The notes: generated by a model not told the origin, from the letters alone. A stretch of 64,000 bases of DNA from Thiohalophilus sp. (GCF_034521165.1 NZ_JAXHMV010000008.1:372001-436000); one strand, 5' to 3'. Shown: positions 1-8,650, counted from the stretch's first letter. Made by a program: numbers and translations.

Positions 1-1
1 A

Positions 2-661
2 GAGAATGGAGAGCGTGTAAGAGGTGGGCAGCTCGTTAGACGTATCCCGGCTTCATATGTACTCGAATTTATTGCCGAATTTCGTAACCATCAGGGTTCG
101 TTCCTGACGGAAACAGATCCTATTCTAAAATACATTATGGACAGAAGTGAGACTGAATTATCCGAGTGGGACATCTACTTCCCTGGATTGCAACAAGGGA
201 CTGAAAAATCACTTGTAGATAAAAGCCTTGGTTTTACGGTTGTTTGCCAGCGGCGTGGCGCTGGTAAACGAAGCGATGAGAATACACTGCTTATCACAGA
301 GAAGCAGCGGGTATCGTCTCGAGGGATAGAGTCTATTGGTCTATCAGATAGTGAGATTGCCAAAGCACGTAATGATTATCTGGAAGAGAAAAAATTCGAA
401 TTGTCACCTGACCGCGTAAATTACCCAGATCGTATTTATCGTTATGTACGAAAAAGGCCATTATTAATTGTACATTTGTTAGCTATAGGAAGTAATGATG
501 CGGATCTAAGTAATTCTGAGCCTGTGGTAGCTTGGAGTATCAGCTTTCCTCATACTGAACATGAGGAGAAGAGAGTCGAGTACGTGGTAAATACTACTTG
601 GTTCAGAGAACGTTATCAGGAAGAGGGAGACGAAGAAGAGGCTGAGGGTGATGAGGATTGA
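2..661 (+). CDS. Z1 domain protein, C-terminal part (partial)
   Basis: The frame is open from base 2, so the gene begins before the window and only its last ~219 residues are seen. The segment RRIPASYVLEFI near the visible start, followed by a mixed domain and an acidic tail rich in Glu and Asp, fits the C-terminus of Z1-domain proteins. The main support is context: the gene overlaps a DUF4420 nuclease and an AIPR gene, the usual partners of Z1 in MORC/MutL-type-ATPase restriction systems. An internal ATG at 137 is not needed as a start. Its exact role (perhaps a helicase-linked or ATPase-linked component) cannot be read from this piece. Confidence 0.6.
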   Translation, partial: ENGERVRGGQLVRRIPASYVLEFIAEFRNHQGSFLTETDPILKYIMDRSETELSEWDIYFPGLQQGTEKSLVDKSLGFTVVCQRRGAGKRSDENTLLITEKQRVSSRGIESIGLSDSEIAKARNDYLEEKKFELSPDRVNYPDRIYRYVRKRPLLIVHLLAIGSNDADLSNSEPVVAWSISFPHTEHEEKRVEYVVNTTWFRERYQEEGDEEEAEGDED

Positions 662-1652
662 TAATCACGAGGACCCATGGGGAGGGTTGGTGCAACCAGT
701 CGAGATGTCGACAGTTAGTGGTCGCCGTGTTGATTCAGAACTCCAGTGGAATCTTTACTGGGCAGTAGATACGGATGGGAGCTGCCTACTAATTTTTAAG
801 CATGCGACAGAAAATCGTCCCACTAGAAAGATGCCAAATCTGCGCGGACTAGAGATTGAGGAACGTAAGCAAAATAACGAAGAGCATTCACTTTTAATTA
901 TACGGCTCAAAGAGAATGAGCAGCGAGAGATATTTTACCAGCTTTGTCTCGATATAGTATCTGCGACACGTTCTGCTCGTGATGAAAAAGATGCAATTGA
1001 AAGATTTCTTGCTCGTACTTGGCGCTGGCATAGATTACTGCGAGGGGGGCGTGATGAAAGGTTGTCTGATGAAGAGCAAAAAGGTCTTATAGGCGAACTT
1101 CAACTTATGCATCAACACCTATTTCCAACAATTGGTATAGCTGCATCAATTAGTTCTTGGGTCGGTCCGTTTGATGCGCCTAAGGATTTCGAAATAGGGC
1201 GTATATGTATCGAGGCGAAGGCGCGAAGAGGTACTGCGACACCGTTCGTAGCAATCTCAACGGAACATCAGTTGGATACTGAGGGGCTTGATGCTCTTTT
1301 TTTGAATGTCACGGAGATTACAGGCACATCTGAAGATGATCCAAATGGCGTTACAGTTACTGATATTTGTAGAAATATTTACGATATTGTCCAAGATTCA
1401 GATCCTTCTGCAATTGAGCTTTTCGAAGAGCGATTGCTGGCTGTAGGTTTCGAATGGGATGATAATTATAGTGACAAAAAATGGCTAATTGGTGCAGAGC
1501 ATGTGTTTAAAGTTACAGAAGACTTTCCGCGCGTGACGCCAAATATGTTTCCGAGCGGGGTAACAAATGTCCGATATTCTATTTCGCTACATGAGTGTGA
1601 AAAATTCCGATCGGATTATTCTCATATTATATCGATATTGAGGGCTAATTAA
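651..1652 (+). CDS. PD-(D/E)XK motif protein (DUF4420 family)
   Basis: Predicted nuclease subunit of the restriction-like module, about 333 residues. The core shows a GPFDAPKDFEIG stretch followed by CIEAKA, giving the D...E-x-K arrangement of PD-(D/E)XK enzymes at roughly residues 175-195. The start overlaps the end of the Z1 gene by 11 bases (GTG at 648 is directly followed by ATG at 651), and the stop overlaps the next ATG as TAATG, so the three genes are probably translationally coupled. The family is usually found beside Z1 and AIPR genes. Cleavage specificity and whether it cuts DNA on its own are unknown. Confidence 0.8.
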   Translation: MRIDNHEDPWGGLVQPVEMSTVSGRRVDSELQWNLYWAVDTDGSCLLIFKHATENRPTRKMPNLRGLEIEERKQNNEEHSLLIIRLKENEQREIFYQLCLDIVSATRSARDEKDAIERFLARTWRWHRLLRGGRDERLSDEEQKGLIGELQLMHQHLFPTIGIAASISSWVGPFDAPKDFEIGRICIEAKARRGTATPFVAISTEHQLDTEGLDALFLNVTEITGTSEDDPNGVTVTDICRNIYDIVQDSDPSAIELFEERLLAVGFEWDDNYSDKKWLIGAEHVFKVTEDFPRVTPNMFPSGVTNVRYSISLHECEKFRSDYSHIISILRAN

Positions 1653-3727
1653 TGGCGGTTAGTCTTGATGAATTCGCAGAAGAGTTTTTCCAAGAAATTC
1701 TGAATGAGGCAGATGCGGCAGGACAGTTTGTAGAGACAGTATTTTTCGAGAAATTCTGTGGCTATCTAACAGAGGCTGGAGAACTTGATACTGCTGATAG
1801 AGCTGATTTTCGTGGTCCTCCTAATAGTGGTATCCGTGTCGATGGTTACGGAGGTGATCCGATCACCACTGATGGTACCCTTGGCTTAATTATTGCGGAC
1901 TTCAATCAATCATCGAATACCGGGCGTTTGACGCAAACTGAGATGAACCAAATTTTCTCAAGGCTGGAACGGTTTCTTCAGCGTGCGCTTGATCATAAAT
2001 GGCGTAATTCCTTGGAAGAAACCAGTCCTGCTTTCGGTCTTGCTGACCTAATTGCTAATAGATGGAGTGCGGTCAGCCGTGTACGGATGTTTTTGATCAG
2101 TAATCGGGAACTGAGTGATCGTGTTGATGGAAGAGAAGCGGATGAAATAGATGGTCGTACAGTAACATATAGTGTCTGGGATATTAAGAGGTTGCACCAA
2201 TTTGCTACGGTTGGTCATGGGAGAGAAGAGATTGAGATAGATCTCGAGAAGGATTTCGGCGGTATCCTTCCACTTTTACCTGCACATCTCTCAGCAGATG
2301 ATTACGAAGCGTATCTTTCTGTAGTCCCCGGACATATGCTTGCCTCGATTTATGATAGATGGGGGGCACGGTTGCTGGAACAGAACGTGCGAGTGTTTCT
2401 GCAAGCGCGTGGTAACGTAAATAAGGGCATTAGGAAAACATTAGAAACCAAACCGTCTATGTTTTTTGCTTACAACAATGGCATTACCGCAACTGCTGAG
2501 GAAGTGAATATTGAGGAACGGAATGGACAGCTTGCATTGACAGGCGTGAAAAATATTCAAATTGTGAATGGTGGTCAGACAACGGCATCGATTCATATGG
2601 CTATGAGGAATAAGATTGACCTGTCGAAAGTGTTTGTCCAGATGAAGCTCTCAATAGTTACCCCGGAACAGACTGAAGAAGTTGTTCCAAAAATATCAGA
2701 ATATGCTAACAGTCAGAACAAGGTTAATGCTGCTGATTTTTTTGCAAATCATCCATTTCACGTTAGGTTTGAAGATTTCTCTCGTCGGATATATGCTCCA
2801 TCACCTGATGGTACTTTCCGTCAGACAAAATGGTTTTATGAACGAGCTCGAGGACAGTTTAACGATGCTCGCTCGAAATTAACCCCAGCCAACCGCAGAA
2901 AATTTGACCTGGAAAGCCCAAGGTCACAGCTCTTTTCCAAGACCGACCTTGCTAAATACCTTAATGTATGGGAAGGAAAACCAGATAAAGTAAGCATGGG
3001 TGCGCAAAAGAACTTTGCAGATTTTGCCAATGCCATTGGCGAATCGTGGAACAAAAGTGAGAATAGTTTTAATGAAGTCTTTTATAAAGAGTCTGTATCT
3101 AAGGCAATTATATTTAAACGAACTGAGAAACTCGTTTCAGAACAACGATGGTATGAAGGGGGCTATCGAGCGAATATCGTCGCATATGCCATCTCAAAAA
3201 TAGCACATGATGTTGGTGTAATGAAAAAATCAGTGGATTTTATGACGATTTGGAACTCTCAGTCGATATCATCTGATATGGAAGAGGCTCTCGAAATTTC
3301 TGCAAAGACTGCGCATGATATTCTCATCGATCCTCCAAATGGTATACGAAATGTTACTGAATGGGCTAAGAAGCAGGCATGCTGGGAGAGAGTTAAGAAA
3401 GAGGATGTTACTTGGCCTGATGGTTTTCTTAATCAACTTATCTCACTTGAGGAAGAAGGTAGCCGAAAGCGTGATGGGCGAAAGGATCAACAGTTATTGA
3501 ATGGCATCGAAGCACAGACCGCAGTTTATAATGCTGGAGGTGCATTTTGGCAACAAGTGAAGGAATGGGGATTCAACCAAAGGCTTCTTACCGAACGTGA
3601 CATGGGCGTGCTGACAACGGCAAGTCAAATCCCTGCTAAACTTCCTACTGAAAAGCAGGCAGTATTAATTGTAGAGATCTGTTCTCGATTACGTGCTGAA
3701 GGACTGGATATGGACTTGCCAAAGTAA
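1652..3727 (+). CDS. AIPR family (abortive phage resistance) protein
   Basis: 691 residues, matching the usual size of AIPR (PF10592) proteins. The diagnostic centre reads MFFAYNNGITATAEEV followed by QIVNGGQTTASIH, the conserved N-N-G-I and V-N-G-G-Q-T blocks of the family, at about residues 268-320. AIPR proteins occur with phage-defence loci, and some members are linked to abortive infection; the biochemical activity is not settled. Here it is the last gene of the Z1-DUF4420-AIPR run, starting in the TAATG overlap. It ends 53 bases before the convergent methyltransferase gene. Base composition is AT-rich like the rest of this block. Confidence 0.85.
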   Translation: MAVSLDEFAEEFFQEILNEADAAGQFVETVFFEKFCGYLTEAGELDTADRADFRGPPNSGIRVDGYGGDPITTDGTLGLIIADFNQSSNTGRLTQTEMNQIFSRLERFLQRALDHKWRNSLEETSPAFGLADLIANRWSAVSRVRMFLISNRELSDRVDGREADEIDGRTVTYSVWDIKRLHQFATVGHGREEIEIDLEKDFGGILPLLPAHLSADDYEAYLSVVPGHMLASIYDRWGARLLEQNVRVFLQARGNVNKGIRKTLETKPSMFFAYNNGITATAEEVNIEERNGQLALTGVKNIQIVNGGQTTASIHMAMRNKIDLSKVFVQMKLSIVTPEQTEEVVPKISEYANSQNKVNAADFFANHPFHVRFEDFSRRIYAPSPDGTFRQTKWFYERARGQFNDARSKLTPANRRKFDLESPRSQLFSKTDLAKYLNVWEGKPDKVSMGAQKNFADFANAIGESWNKSENSFNEVFYKESVSKAIIFKRTEKLVSEQRWYEGGYRANIVAYAISKIAHDVGVMKKSVDFMTIWNSQSISSDMEEALEISAKTAHDILIDPPNGIRNVTEWAKKQACWERVKKEDVTWPDGFLNQLISLEEEGSRKRDGRKDQQLLNGIEAQTAVYNAGGAFWQQVKEWGFNQRLLTERDMGVLTTASQIPAKLPTEKQAVLIVEICSRLRAEGLDMDLPK

Positions 3728-3780
3728 TTTCTCAGATTTATATAGTTGCCGGTTGCTGAGAATAATAGTAAAGATTAGTT

Positions 3781-5349
3781 TTAAAGCAATGAAAATACTA
3801 TGTCTGCTATTTGTCTAGCCAAGTATGGTGGTACTGCGTTACCAACCTGTATATATTGTTGAGTTCTTGTCCCGACGAAAAAGTAATTGTCTGGAAATGT
3901 CTGTATTCTTGCAGCCTCTCTGACTGTTAAACTTCTGCATTGGGCAGGGTCATAATGAATATAATAATGGCCATCTTTAGCTATATGGCTTGTGATTGTT
4001 TTCGCAACCTGATTCGAAGCTTGGGTCCTGAATCTGTCTGAAAAATGTCCTGTCTCCCAGTTTGCATGGTCTGCGCGTAGCATTGGAGGGAAATCCTTTG
4101 TTCTGGGTATCTCACCATTTTTTACACGTGAATAACAGGCACTGAATAAATACCTGTGGAGGTCAGCTTGTATATGGGATTTTGTTTCATGATTTACCAC
4201 ACCTCGCCACCCAGTTTTATCAATAAACCAGTTGCGAAATTTCCGATCTAATTTTTTACTCATTCCAGAACATTTTTCTGTAGACCAGTTTACCCCGCGG
4301 TGTAGATCAGCTCGTGATATCCGTTCTAGTGACTGATCAATACATCCACTTACATCTGACAGGCCTAACTTGTTAGTTTGTGATAGTAATTTTTCACTTT
4401 TGGTTAATATCTCACTAACCCAGTTTTCACATGTATCTGTTTCTTTTGAAAGGCCGCTTCTTAATTTTGGTAAATCTTGTATTATTGTTCTGGTAATTGG
4501 CGGGGTTGTTTTGTTAATAAAATTGTTATTCCAGTTCTTTAATATATCTGACCGTACGCCAAGAAGTATTACACGATGTCTTGTCTGAGGTATTCCATAA
4601 TTCTCGGACATTATCAGGTAATCTTTTGGGTTAATTTTGTCCAGAGTAAATAAATCAGTTTGTTCTGGCTCTACTAAAGGCAGGATTTCATATTCAACAC
4701 GCGCGTCTGAATTCTTCAAGGCTTTAGACGGGCATCTAAGATCATTGCGTATCTGTTTAAATATTAATTCTCCTGCTATTTTTGCCGATAGCATACCTTT
4801 GACATTTTCCATAACAAATACGGCAGGCTGGAATTTGGAGATCACTCTTAGATATTCTTTGTACAGAAAATTTCTTTTATCTTCTTCTGCTATATAGCCA
4901 TCTATACCTTTATTTCGCGATCGACCAACTATTGAATATGCCTGGCAAGGAGGCCCGCCAATTAAAACCCAGTTTCTAGTGTTTTTTCCCAGAGCTTTCT
5001 TGATTGATTTGAATATTTCCCTGTTGTCAGTACCGAGGGTAAGATTTCTTGCTTCATCTTTAGCTTTATTTGCGTAAGACCTTAAATGCGGGATTTTATA
5101 CAGTTCATCCTCTGGTGATTTTCCCATGTTTCCAGCGAGGTATTGATAGTATTCCTCTGGAACTTCACTTTCTGGAAATTGGCGATAAAATGCTCTTAAG
5201 GCTAGTGTCTTATGTGCGCTTTGCTCCATCTCTACAGAAAGAGCTATCTTAAAAGGGCTGTCACCTGATTTGGTCTTATACCCGGAAAATCCTTCGCCTA
5301 GGCCACCCGGACCGGCGAATAAGTCTATGATTTTAAAAGGGCTTTTCAT
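3781..5349 (-). CDS. DNA (cytosine-5) methyltransferase
   Basis: 522-residue C5 methyltransferase. Motif I is DLFAGPGGLGEGF (residues 9-21). Motif IV is GGPPCQAYS with catalytic Cys at about 135. Motif VI is ENV at 181-183, motif VIII is QTRHRV near 255-260, and motif X contains QVGNAVPP near the C-terminus. The long variable stretch between VIII and IX is the target-recognition domain, so the recognised sequence cannot be read off. The start was set at the ATG just before KSPFKIIDLF; the longer frame (to 5493) would run into vsr and adds 48 unrelated residues. It is the protective enzyme of the restriction block and is divergent to vsr. Confidence 0.93.
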   Translation of the reverse strand: MKSPFKIIDLFAGPGGLGEGFSGYKTKSGDSPFKIALSVEMEQSAHKTLALRAFYRQFPESEVPEEYYQYLAGNMGKSPEDELYKIPHLRSYANKAKDEARNLTLGTDNREIFKSIKKALGKNTRNWVLIGGPPCQAYSIVGRSRNKGIDGYIAEEDKRNFLYKEYLRVISKFQPAVFVMENVKGMLSAKIAGELIFKQIRNDLRCPSKALKNSDARVEYEILPLVEPEQTDLFTLDKINPKDYLIMSENYGIPQTRHRVILLGVRSDILKNWNNNFINKTTPPITRTIIQDLPKLRSGLSKETDTCENWVSEILTKSEKLLSQTNKLGLSDVSGCIDQSLERISRADLHRGVNWSTEKCSGMSKKLDRKFRNWFIDKTGWRGVVNHETKSHIQADLHRYLFSACYSRVKNGEIPRTKDFPPMLRADHANWETGHFSDRFRTQASNQVAKTITSHIAKDGHYYIHYDPAQCRSLTVREAARIQTFPDNYFFVGTRTQQYIQVGNAVPPYLARQIADIVFSLL

Positions 5350-5426
5350 ATCTATATGGTCTTTTATAATTGTTACTCGATGATACCAGGTTTCGTATCC
5401 AATTCCAGGTCCTAGCAAATAATCAT
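5350..5426. promoter_or_regulatory. Divergent spacer between methyltransferase and vsr
   Basis: 77 AT-rich bases separate the two divergent start codons and must hold both promoters and ribosome sites. On the minus strand, TGGAAT, 16 bases and TATCAT form a plausible promoter toward the methyltransferase. For vsr only weak matches are visible. No perfect operator palindrome was seen. Confidence 0.3.
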
Positions 5427-5885
5427 ATGGCTGATATTGTAGATAAAAAGACACGAAGCAGGATGATGTCTGGTATACGCAGCAATAATACAAAGCCAGA
5501 AATTGTTGTGCGAAGTGCGCTGCATAGATTGGGGTATAGGTACAAGCTAAACAAGAAAATTGGCAAAATTACACCTGATGTAGTTTTATCCAAGGATCGA
5601 GTAGCAGTTTTTATTCATGGCTGTTTCTGGCACCAGCATAAAGGCTGTAAATTGGCCTATTCAGATAGAAATTACTCAGAGAAATGGCAAGAGAAATTTA
5701 GAAAGAATAAGTCGCGTGATGAGAGAGTAGTTCAGCACCTGATAGAACATGACTGGAGAGTTGCAGTTGTATGGGAATGCGTGACTCGTGATGTCGTTGA
5801 ATTTGAAAAAATGATGGTTAAGCTGTACCGCTGGATAAAGTCAGGTGATATGAAATATTTTGAATCAGACTTCCGTAAATTATAA
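5427..5885 (+). CDS. vsr: Very short patch repair endonuclease Vsr
   Basis: 152 residues, nicking beside T:G mismatches that arise when 5-methylcytosine deaminates. The N-terminus MADIVDKKTRSRMMSGIR is typical of Vsr. Catalytic residues line up with the E. coli enzyme: Asp51 in TPDVV, and His64 and His69 in FIHGCFWHQH. Zinc ligands are Cys66, His71, Cys74 and Cys118 (WEC). The start was set at 5427 because the 19 codons before it, in the longer frame from 5370, are not family-like. Its pairing with the adjacent C5 methyltransferase suggests it repairs that enzyme's own mutagenic sites. Confidence 0.93.
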   Translation: MADIVDKKTRSRMMSGIRSNNTKPEIVVRSALHRLGYRYKLNKKIGKITPDVVLSKDRVAVFIHGCFWHQHKGCKLAYSDRNYSEKWQEKFRKNKSRDERVVQHLIEHDWRVAVVWECVTRDVVEFEKMMVKLYRWIKSGDMKYFESDFRKL

Positions 5886-5929
5886 AAATGTCATGTTATC
5901 CGCTGAGCATTGCAATATGCAATATTATG

Positions 5930-5994
5930 CCGAAATAACCTGGCTCTGCCTCTCTGCCTCTCTGCCACCTGGCTGTGGTACCGAAATAACCTGG
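5930..5994. repeat. Short direct repeat around a TCTCTGCC microsatellite
   Basis: CCGAAATAACCTGG occurs at 5930-5943 and again at 5981-5994. Between them TCTCTGCC-like units are repeated three times. The block directly precedes the 107-bp repeat at 5998 and marks the boundary between the restriction genes and the relic zone. Confidence 0.7.
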
Positions 5995-5997
5995 GTG

Positions 5998-6104
5998 CGA
6001 GGGTCGGACCACCGCAAACCATTCAAACACAATGATAAAGGGGCAAAATTTAGGCCTGATCTGGCTTAGAAGGCCATTTTCAGGGATGAAATGTTCGCTT
6101 TAAG
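5998..6104. repeat. Dispersed ~107-bp repeat, copy 1
   Basis: Runs from CGAGGGTCGGACCACCGC to the GCTTTAAG end. It is nearly identical to 8623-8730 (one single-base indel and a few substitutions). More diverged relatives lie at 6784-6875, 11474-11566, 11939-12010 and 14288-14372, sharing the GGCTTAGAAGG...TTTTCAGGG...TGAAATG core. No open frame of its own. Together with copy 2 it brackets 2.5 kb of decayed genes. Confidence 0.85.
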
Positions 6105-6126
6105 GAGGAAGCATTCTGCCATGCCT

Positions 6127-6708
6127 TTAGGCAGGGAAGTGGGCGATGTCTCGTTGTTCCAATGCCACGTGTTCCAGCATCCCCAGCCAGAAATCCCGAA
6201 ACACCTCGATGGGTTTGAAGTAGTCTTTGTCGCCCTTGCATTTGCGCAACCACTCATTCATCTGCACGCCAAAGCCGAAGGCATCTTCGGGTGATTCGGG
6301 CAGGTGGCCAATCCGCCCGGCCATGTCTTTCAGGTGCCAGGCGACATCGTTGATGTGGGCCTGCACGCTGCGGTCGCTGCCGGTCTGGAAATGCTGTTCC
6401 GCCGAGAGCATCTCGATCAAGGCCACGAGTTTTTCTGAGCCGTGTTCGTCAAGCTGGCAGAGCGAGACTGCCTCTCGCCACAGGCGGTCGGCAAAGATCT
6501 CTGGAAACTGACTGAATTCGTTTTTGGTCAGGCCGCAAAACACCATGCTATAGCGGCTTTGCCACTCCATGGCGATGATGCATTTGCGCCGCAGCACCGT
6601 CACCCGATGGGCGTACCACTGCATGGCGCTCGCGTTGACCGCTTGCGCCTGGCTCAGATGCATGGCCAGGTCCTTGCTGAGTGTTTTGGAGAGATGAAAC
6701 TGGATCAT
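6127..6708 (-). CDS. DUF6933-like hypothetical protein
   Basis: 193 residues, no signal peptide or membrane segment. The N-terminal MIQFHLSKTLSKDL and the segment WYAHRVTVLRRKCIIAM resemble the opening of DUF6933 proteins, which are unexplained cytosolic proteins of accessory regions. The start at 6708 was preferred over 6741 because AGGTG lies just upstream and the family begins near M-I-Q. It is transcribed against its neighbours and sits alone between two copies of the dispersed repeat, which suggests it was acquired as cargo. Function is unknown. Confidence 0.5.
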   Translation of the reverse strand: MIQFHLSKTLSKDLAMHLSQAQAVNASAMQWYAHRVTVLRRKCIIAMEWQSRYSMVFCGLTKNEFSQFPEIFADRLWREAVSLCQLDEHGSEKLVALIEMLSAEQHFQTGSDRSVQAHINDVAWHLKDMAGRIGHLPESPEDAFGFGVQMNEWLRKCKGDKDYFKPIEVFRDFWLGMLEHVALEQRDIAHFPA

Positions 6709-6783
6709 GGCATTGTTCACCTGGTTAACCGGGCTGTGCATGATTTTAGCGGCATCCAGATTTTATCGCTATCCTGCCTCAGG

Positions 6784-6899
6784 GCCGAACCTCCGCAAGC
6801 TATTGAACTACCCGACAAATACTCAAATTCCAGGGCCTCACAGGCGCTTAAAAGGTCTTTTTCCGGGGTGAAATGAAAGACAGTTGGCAGTCGGCAGGA
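6784..6899. repeat. Diverged copy of the dispersed repeat with GTTGGCA tail
   Basis: Related to 11474-11606: both carry CCGCAAGC/CCCCGGCT, TTGAACTACC, a GCCT block, GGCTTAAAAGG-type core and TGAAATGA, then AAAGA(C/T)AGTTGGCAGT. Its end supplies the first codons of the truncated ATPase frame that follows, so the repeat marks the truncation point. Confidence 0.65.
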
Positions 6900-7413
6900 T
6901 CCGACCTAACGCAGTTGTCGACAGAGTTATTCAGGCATATTAGTGAAAATGCTCAGAAATGGGAATCCTTGCAGGTTGCTCGGGTAGAGAATGCTGTCGA
7001 TATGAGGCTTTTTCGACCTGATGGCACTGAAGCAGGCAGCATCGCGAAAGGTAGCCTGTCTGACGGACAGCGTAATACTGCAGAGCTGGCATTGTTGTTG
7101 GCTCAGGATGGCGGACCATTGGTTATTGATCAGCCTGAGGATGAGCTGGACTCCAATTTTGTGTTTAGAGAGCTGATTCCGATGCTGCGGTAAGGTGAAA
7201 TCAAAGCGCCAGCTCATCATGGCTACAGATAATGCCAATCTGCCGGTAAACGGAGATGCCGAGCTAGTTTACGCCTTCGAAGCGCGTGATGGTAAGGGAG
7301 AGGTTCTCGCCAATGGTGGGCTGGACCAAGAGGCGGTAACCAAAGCCGTTCTCGATATCATGGACGGTACAGAAGAAGCCTTCCGTCGTAGGCGGGAGAA
7401 ATACAATACCTAG
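6873..7413 (+). pseudogene. Relic of an ABC/SMC-type ATPase, C-terminal end, frameshifted
   Basis: The first frame (6873-7193) carries an ABC signature SLSDGQRNTAEL and a Walker B segment GGPLVIDQPEDELDS, then stops. The second frame (7195-7413) continues with KSKRQLIMAT, NANLPVNGDAEL and RRRREKYNT, the normal end of large PHP/AAA (TrlF-like) ATPases. Reading cgg-t-aag-gtg shows that a single extra T at about 7191 creates the stop; without it the two frames join as LRKVKSKR. Walker A and everything before it are missing, and the first ~9 codons derive from the adjacent repeat. Clearly non-functional. Confidence 0.8.
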
Positions 7414-7439
7414 AAAAAACAACAAGATACCTCTATATT

Positions 7440-7468
7440 GCACGATAACAGTAACCATGTTATCGTGC
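7440..7468. promoter_or_regulatory. 11-bp perfect inverted repeat, likely antitoxin operator
   Basis: GCACGATAACA and TGTTATCGTGC are perfect complements separated by 7 bases. The site ends 25 bases before the start of the AbiEi-like gene at 7494, the expected place for autorepression by a winged-helix antitoxin. There is no T-run, so a terminator is unlikely. Confidence 0.65.
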
Positions 7469-7493
7469 AGAAAATATGTTATTTTAAGCGCTT

Positions 7494-8492
7494 ATGGAAC
7501 AACTTGAGACAAAACTAAAAGACTATCTCGATGAAGTGACGGGAATGAAAGTTGCCATGCATAGCCATGGTACGAGCCATTTACCGTTCTTCATGACGCG
7601 CCTATATGATCTCACCGATATGAGATTGGGAACTATGTCTTATTTGGCTGTATTTCTGAAGCAGGAAGACGAATTTAAGCCTGGTCAGTTTTTGAAGCAT
7701 TTTGCCCAGATTTCCGGTTTTGAGCTGGATGATGTTTGTGTGGTTGCTGAATCTCTGCCCAGCTATGTACGTAAGCGTATGATTGAAAAGGGAATTTCCT
7801 TTGTTGTGCCAAATGTACAGATGTATTTGCCTGGCATGGGTATGGAGCTTCGTAGCCGCTCAGCAAGCAAGAAAGGCAAGAAACCAGGCCATTTGAGCCC
7901 GGCAACCCAGGTGGTGCTGATTTATGGCTTGCTTGGACGCATCAGGGAGCCTGTTAGCCCCCTTGTACTCTCTAAAAAGCTCTTTTACAGCACGATGACG
8001 ATGAGTCGCTCCTTTGATGAGCTGGAAGCCATGGAACTCGGGCATGTAGAGCGCATTGGAAGGGAACGCCTGCTAACGCTTGCGCTGGAAAAGCGGCATA
8101 TCTGGAAAAAAGCACTACCCAGGCTAAAGAGTCCTGTTCGCCATCAAAAGCTGATCGCTGAGCGGGATATGAAGCGCAATGATGTATTTCTAGCTGGAGA
8201 CGCTCTGGCAGCGGGTCTTACCGCATTGTCAAAACAAACCATGATGGCTGAGCGAGATATTCCTGAATATGCCGTAAGTGCCGACACCTGGAAACGATTA
8301 GAGAAAGAAGGTGTAGAGACTATCCCTGTGGATGAGCCTGGAACCTGTTTACTGCAAGTATGGCGCTATGATCCAAAGGTTCTGGAAGTAGATGGTATGG
8401 TTGATCCTTTTTCACTGTATCTAAGTTTTCAGGGAGAAACTGATGAGCGTATTGAAATGGTGCTCGAAGAGATGCTGGAACGTTACTTATGA
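7494..8492 (+). CDS. AbiEi-like winged-helix antitoxin (type IV TA type)
   Basis: 332 residues without signal or membrane segments. The N-terminal third (LPFFMTRLYDL, ELDDVCVV) and the central part with KLFYSTMTMSRSFDELEAM, a winged-helix-like stretch, match proteins encoded directly before AbiEii/AbiGii nucleotidyltransferase toxins. The coupling is visible here: its stop overlaps the toxin ATG as ATGA. An 11-bp inverted repeat lies just upstream, as expected for autorepression. The partner toxin is truncated, so this is now an orphan antitoxin. The assignment to AbiEi is by partner and layout more than by sequence. Confidence 0.65.
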   Translation: MEQLETKLKDYLDEVTGMKVAMHSHGTSHLPFFMTRLYDLTDMRLGTMSYLAVFLKQEDEFKPGQFLKHFAQISGFELDDVCVVAESLPSYVRKRMIEKGISFVVPNVQMYLPGMGMELRSRSASKKGKKPGHLSPATQVVLIYGLLGRIREPVSPLVLSKKLFYSTMTMSRSFDELEAMELGHVERIGRERLLTLALEKRHIWKKALPRLKSPVRHQKLIAERDMKRNDVFLAGDALAAGLTALSKQTMMAERDIPEYAVSADTWKRLEKEGVETIPVDEPGTCLLQVWRYDPKVLEVDGMVDPFSLYLSFQGETDERIEMVLEEMLERYL

Positions 8493-8650
8493 TTAGAGGA
8501 CTGGATTTATTCCGAGAACACTTTGCTGATTTTACAGAGCACTATGTATTGATTGGTGGCTCTGCCTCTGAGCTTGTAATGAATGAGGCAGGTGTTGATT
8601 TTCGAGCCACAAAGGATCTGAACGAGGGTCGGACCACCGCAAACCGTTGA
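8489..8650 (+). pseudogene. AbiEii-type nucleotidyltransferase toxin, truncated
   Basis: Starts in the ATGA overlap with the antitoxin. The first 44 codons read as the toxin N-terminus: MIRGLDLFREHFADF, then YVLIGGSASELVMNEAG and FRATKDL, covering the GGS nucleotide-binding loop. At 8621-8623 homology ends exactly where the dispersed repeat begins, before the D-x-D catalytic pair would appear. Nine repeat-derived codons follow, then TGA. The toxin is therefore dead, disrupted by the repeat or by recombination through it. Confidence 0.85.
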
